NCBI RefSeq assembly: GCF_030936135.1
Contig: NC_082637.1
Location: 45,473,821-45,537,820, forward strand
Reading direction: 5' to 3'
DNA length: 64,000 bases
Source: Gavia stellata
Lineage: Eukaryota; Chordata; Aves; Gaviiformes; Gaviidae
A program made the translations under genes and the position numbers. Below, one piece after another: positions 62,167 through 64,000 of the stretch; the stretch's first letter is position 1; each line of letters starts with the position of its first letter. The notes beneath the pieces are model-generated. The model worked only from the letters and a program-made list of their open reading frames with translations. It did no database searches and was not told where the DNA came from.

Positions 62167-64000
62167 GTGAGTAAGGATAGTGTCTGCCTTCTGAGTCAAA
62201 AGTGCCCAACTCATGTTACTTTATCTAATTGTTAATTTCTTTCTTTCTTTCTTTTACCATTTCCTTCCTATAAAATGTTTTTACAAGACAGACTTACAAT
62301 GGTCTTCTGTCATTAATTGACCCTAAATAAGATCTGTACGGTAAGAAACTGGCAGATCCTAAGAACGTAATGTGGGATAGTGAAAAGTCTGTCCAGTTCA
62401 TTATCCTGTCTCTGACAATGGACTCTGGCTCTGTCTTTTGTGCTAAGTAGTGTGTCGCAAAGAGTGCCTCTCTCAGCTGAGTGAGTTGGTGCCAAGGGTA
62501 TAATGTACGCACTATGTATCACACTCAGCGACATGGGTTTGACTAGCTCTAATCTGATTAGATGGCCTGAACATGTTTTAGCTGCTGCAGTGAAGTAGGT
62601 GCGTGTATGGGGTACGTCTAATGTAATTTGACTAGCGTGCGTGCCCAGAGACTGTGGCGTGACTGTGAACTTAGGTCCTGAAAGTGGGAATGATCAGAAG
62701 ATTCGCTTTGGAAGCTCACTTAAGATCTGAACTAATGCACCCAAAGCAGAATATAAGAAGGAGATTACTTTCATACCCAAATGTGATCTGTGGTTCATGA
62801 ACTTCAGGAAGCAGAGTTGGTGCCTGTGCAGCATTTTGACTGTGTTTTTCTAGATTATTTACACTTCAGATTTAGATCTAAGTTCTTTATAAAAGTACAG
62901 AGAAAAATAATCAGCTAAAATGAAAGACTCTGTTTCTTTTTAGTGTAAGTACATGTCCCTGGAAGACTGTAGTGCCTTTTGGTGGGACAGACATGGAGTA
63001 GCTCGCTTTGCTAGTTACATGGAAAACTGTGGATCTAGTCCCACAAAACCTTGAGATCATGTGAGGGGTTCAGTTCCTCAGAAGTACCCTGTTTTAGCCA
63101 AGGATTCAAGTGTGTGTTTCAGTCCATCCATCTTCATTAGATATATTTAGCACTTAACCCCTTGCTTTTGTTAAAGTCCTAATGAGATCGGGAAGACATA
63201 AGGCCAAGCCTCAGGCTTGTAAGATACTTCCGTGTAATACGGAAGAACTGCTGAACTGAGGACAGGGTTGATTGCTTTGCTAATGAAATGGAATCACTTT
63301 CTGCACCTCTGTTTTCCAAAGAATGGCAATTAATTCACGTAAGGAAGTAGATGTGAATGTCTGTATCTGCCTAAACAGTAACTGCCGTCCTTAATGTGGA
63401 AGTCACTGGAGGAGTGTGAATCGGTCAGCCTATAAGGCTTACATTTTACCTCATATAGTCATTAATAAAGTAAACAGCTTTTATTGTAATCAGTTGACGA
63501 TATAAGGGAAGTATCTTCGAGAGTGAATTCGTGTGTTTACCTGTGTAACAATTGCTCGGAGAATTATGTTTGTAAAAGATGAAACTCTGTAAAGCCAAGT
63601 GCATATGCACTGGCTGTGGAAATGCGCAGAAAGAACTTAGTGGCTGAGAGGCACATTTGCAGAGAAAGATTTAGTGGCTTTGCTGGGACAGAATCTCAGC
63701 GTAATGTGGCAGAACAAAGCAAATTTGGGCTGGGATCAAAAGGAATTTTGTGTTAGAGTTTTACATCTTTTCCCCATTACTTTAGCTGCTGGGAAGACAT
63801 CTATTGGAATACTGTATATAGATTAGGACATTGAATCTACCCATCTTGAAAGATATTACAGAGAGGAGCAACAGAGCTATAAGGAGCTTGTAAAGCAAAT
63901 AATTGAAGGAGACTCAGAGGCTGAGTATGTTCAGTCCAATAAAGAGAATACTGAAGGGGAACATACATCTACTTATCCTTAAAAGAAGAGCAATTATGGT
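62167..64000 (+). other. NTRK2: Start of NTRK2 intron 3 (runs off the window)
   Basis: Begins with a GTGAGT donor. It contains a short TTTC microsatellite at 62,236-62,255 and otherwise unremarkable sequence. No further LRR exon is visible before the window ends. Confidence 0.85.
62236..62255. repeat. (TTTC)n microsatellite
   Basis: About five TTTC units in intron 3, a simple tandem repeat. Confidence 0.85.

Larger units (their letters stand above)
43811..64000 (+). other. NTRK2: NTRK2 (TrkB receptor) gene, 5' part only
   Basis: This span covers the 5' portion of the gene for TrkB, the receptor tyrosine kinase for BDNF and NT-4 at the neuronal plasma membrane. The gene is identified from three consecutive exons whose joined translation reads as signal peptide, cysteine-rich LRR cap and LRR, with exon sizes of 75 and 72 nt that fit the Trk family's small LRR exons. 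The joined coding length is 356 nt (118 codons plus two bases). Intron 1 is 17,147 nt, intron 2 is 235 nt, and intron 3 runs off the window. The 5' boundary is not known. I placed it at a strong AG acceptor-like site inside the CpG island, but transcription could start upstream or downstream. The remaining exons, including the Ig and kinase domains, are outside the window. Confidence 0.9.

Noticed and set aside
1..64000. CRISPR arrays, operons, phage or other prokaryotic systems
   Set aside because: Spliced exons, CR1 LINEs, a CpG island and CpG-depleted AT-rich flanks show a vertebrate genome. No regularly spaced direct repeats were seen.

Overview
The window is vertebrate nuclear DNA, almost certainly from a bird. 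Two observations support this. First, several LINE fragments have the hallmarks of chicken repeat 1 (CR1): 8-bp ATTCTGTG or ATTCTATG terminal repeats at the 3' end, a short 3'UTR, 5' truncation and a reverse transcriptase with a FADD box. Second, three exons on the + strand spell the N-terminus of an avian-type TrkB (NTRK2). The species cannot be fixed from sequence alone. NTRK2 is Z-linked in chicken, so Z linkage is a reasonable inference.

Layout. Positions 1 to about 43,100 are AT-rich, gene-poor DNA upstream of NTRK2. I found no protein-coding gene there. It holds CR1 copies, all in minus orientation (10.2, 13.0-14.8, 28.6-29.4 and 40.1 kb, plus very old remnants near 31.2 and 40.7 kb). 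It also holds an isolated GC-rich islet at 4.3-4.6 kb, a textbook G-quadruplex motif at 36.8 kb, and two exon-like segments (10,067-10,174 and 26,876-26,983) that could belong to an unannotated, probably non-coding transcript. From about 43,110 to 45,180 lies a dense CpG island, the NTRK2 promoter and 5'UTR region. It contains an alternating purine-pyrimidine tract, a very strong polypyrimidine/AG element, paired CRE-like half-sites, a start-stop upstream AUG and the first coding exon.

NTRK2 continues through a 17.1-kb intron 1 (44,638-61,784). That intron opens with an imperfect GGCCCC hexanucleotide repeat. Exon 2 (75 nt), a 235-nt intron 2 and exon 3 (72 nt) follow, and the window ends inside intron 3. 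Only the signal peptide, the LRR N-terminal cysteine cap and the first leucine-rich-repeat segments are encoded here. The rest of the receptor (C-terminal cap, Ig domains, transmembrane segment, kinase) lies beyond position 64,000.

No operon, CRISPR array, phage or prokaryotic system is present. The most interesting signals are regulatory or structural features of the NTRK2 5' region and the candidate unannotated exons.
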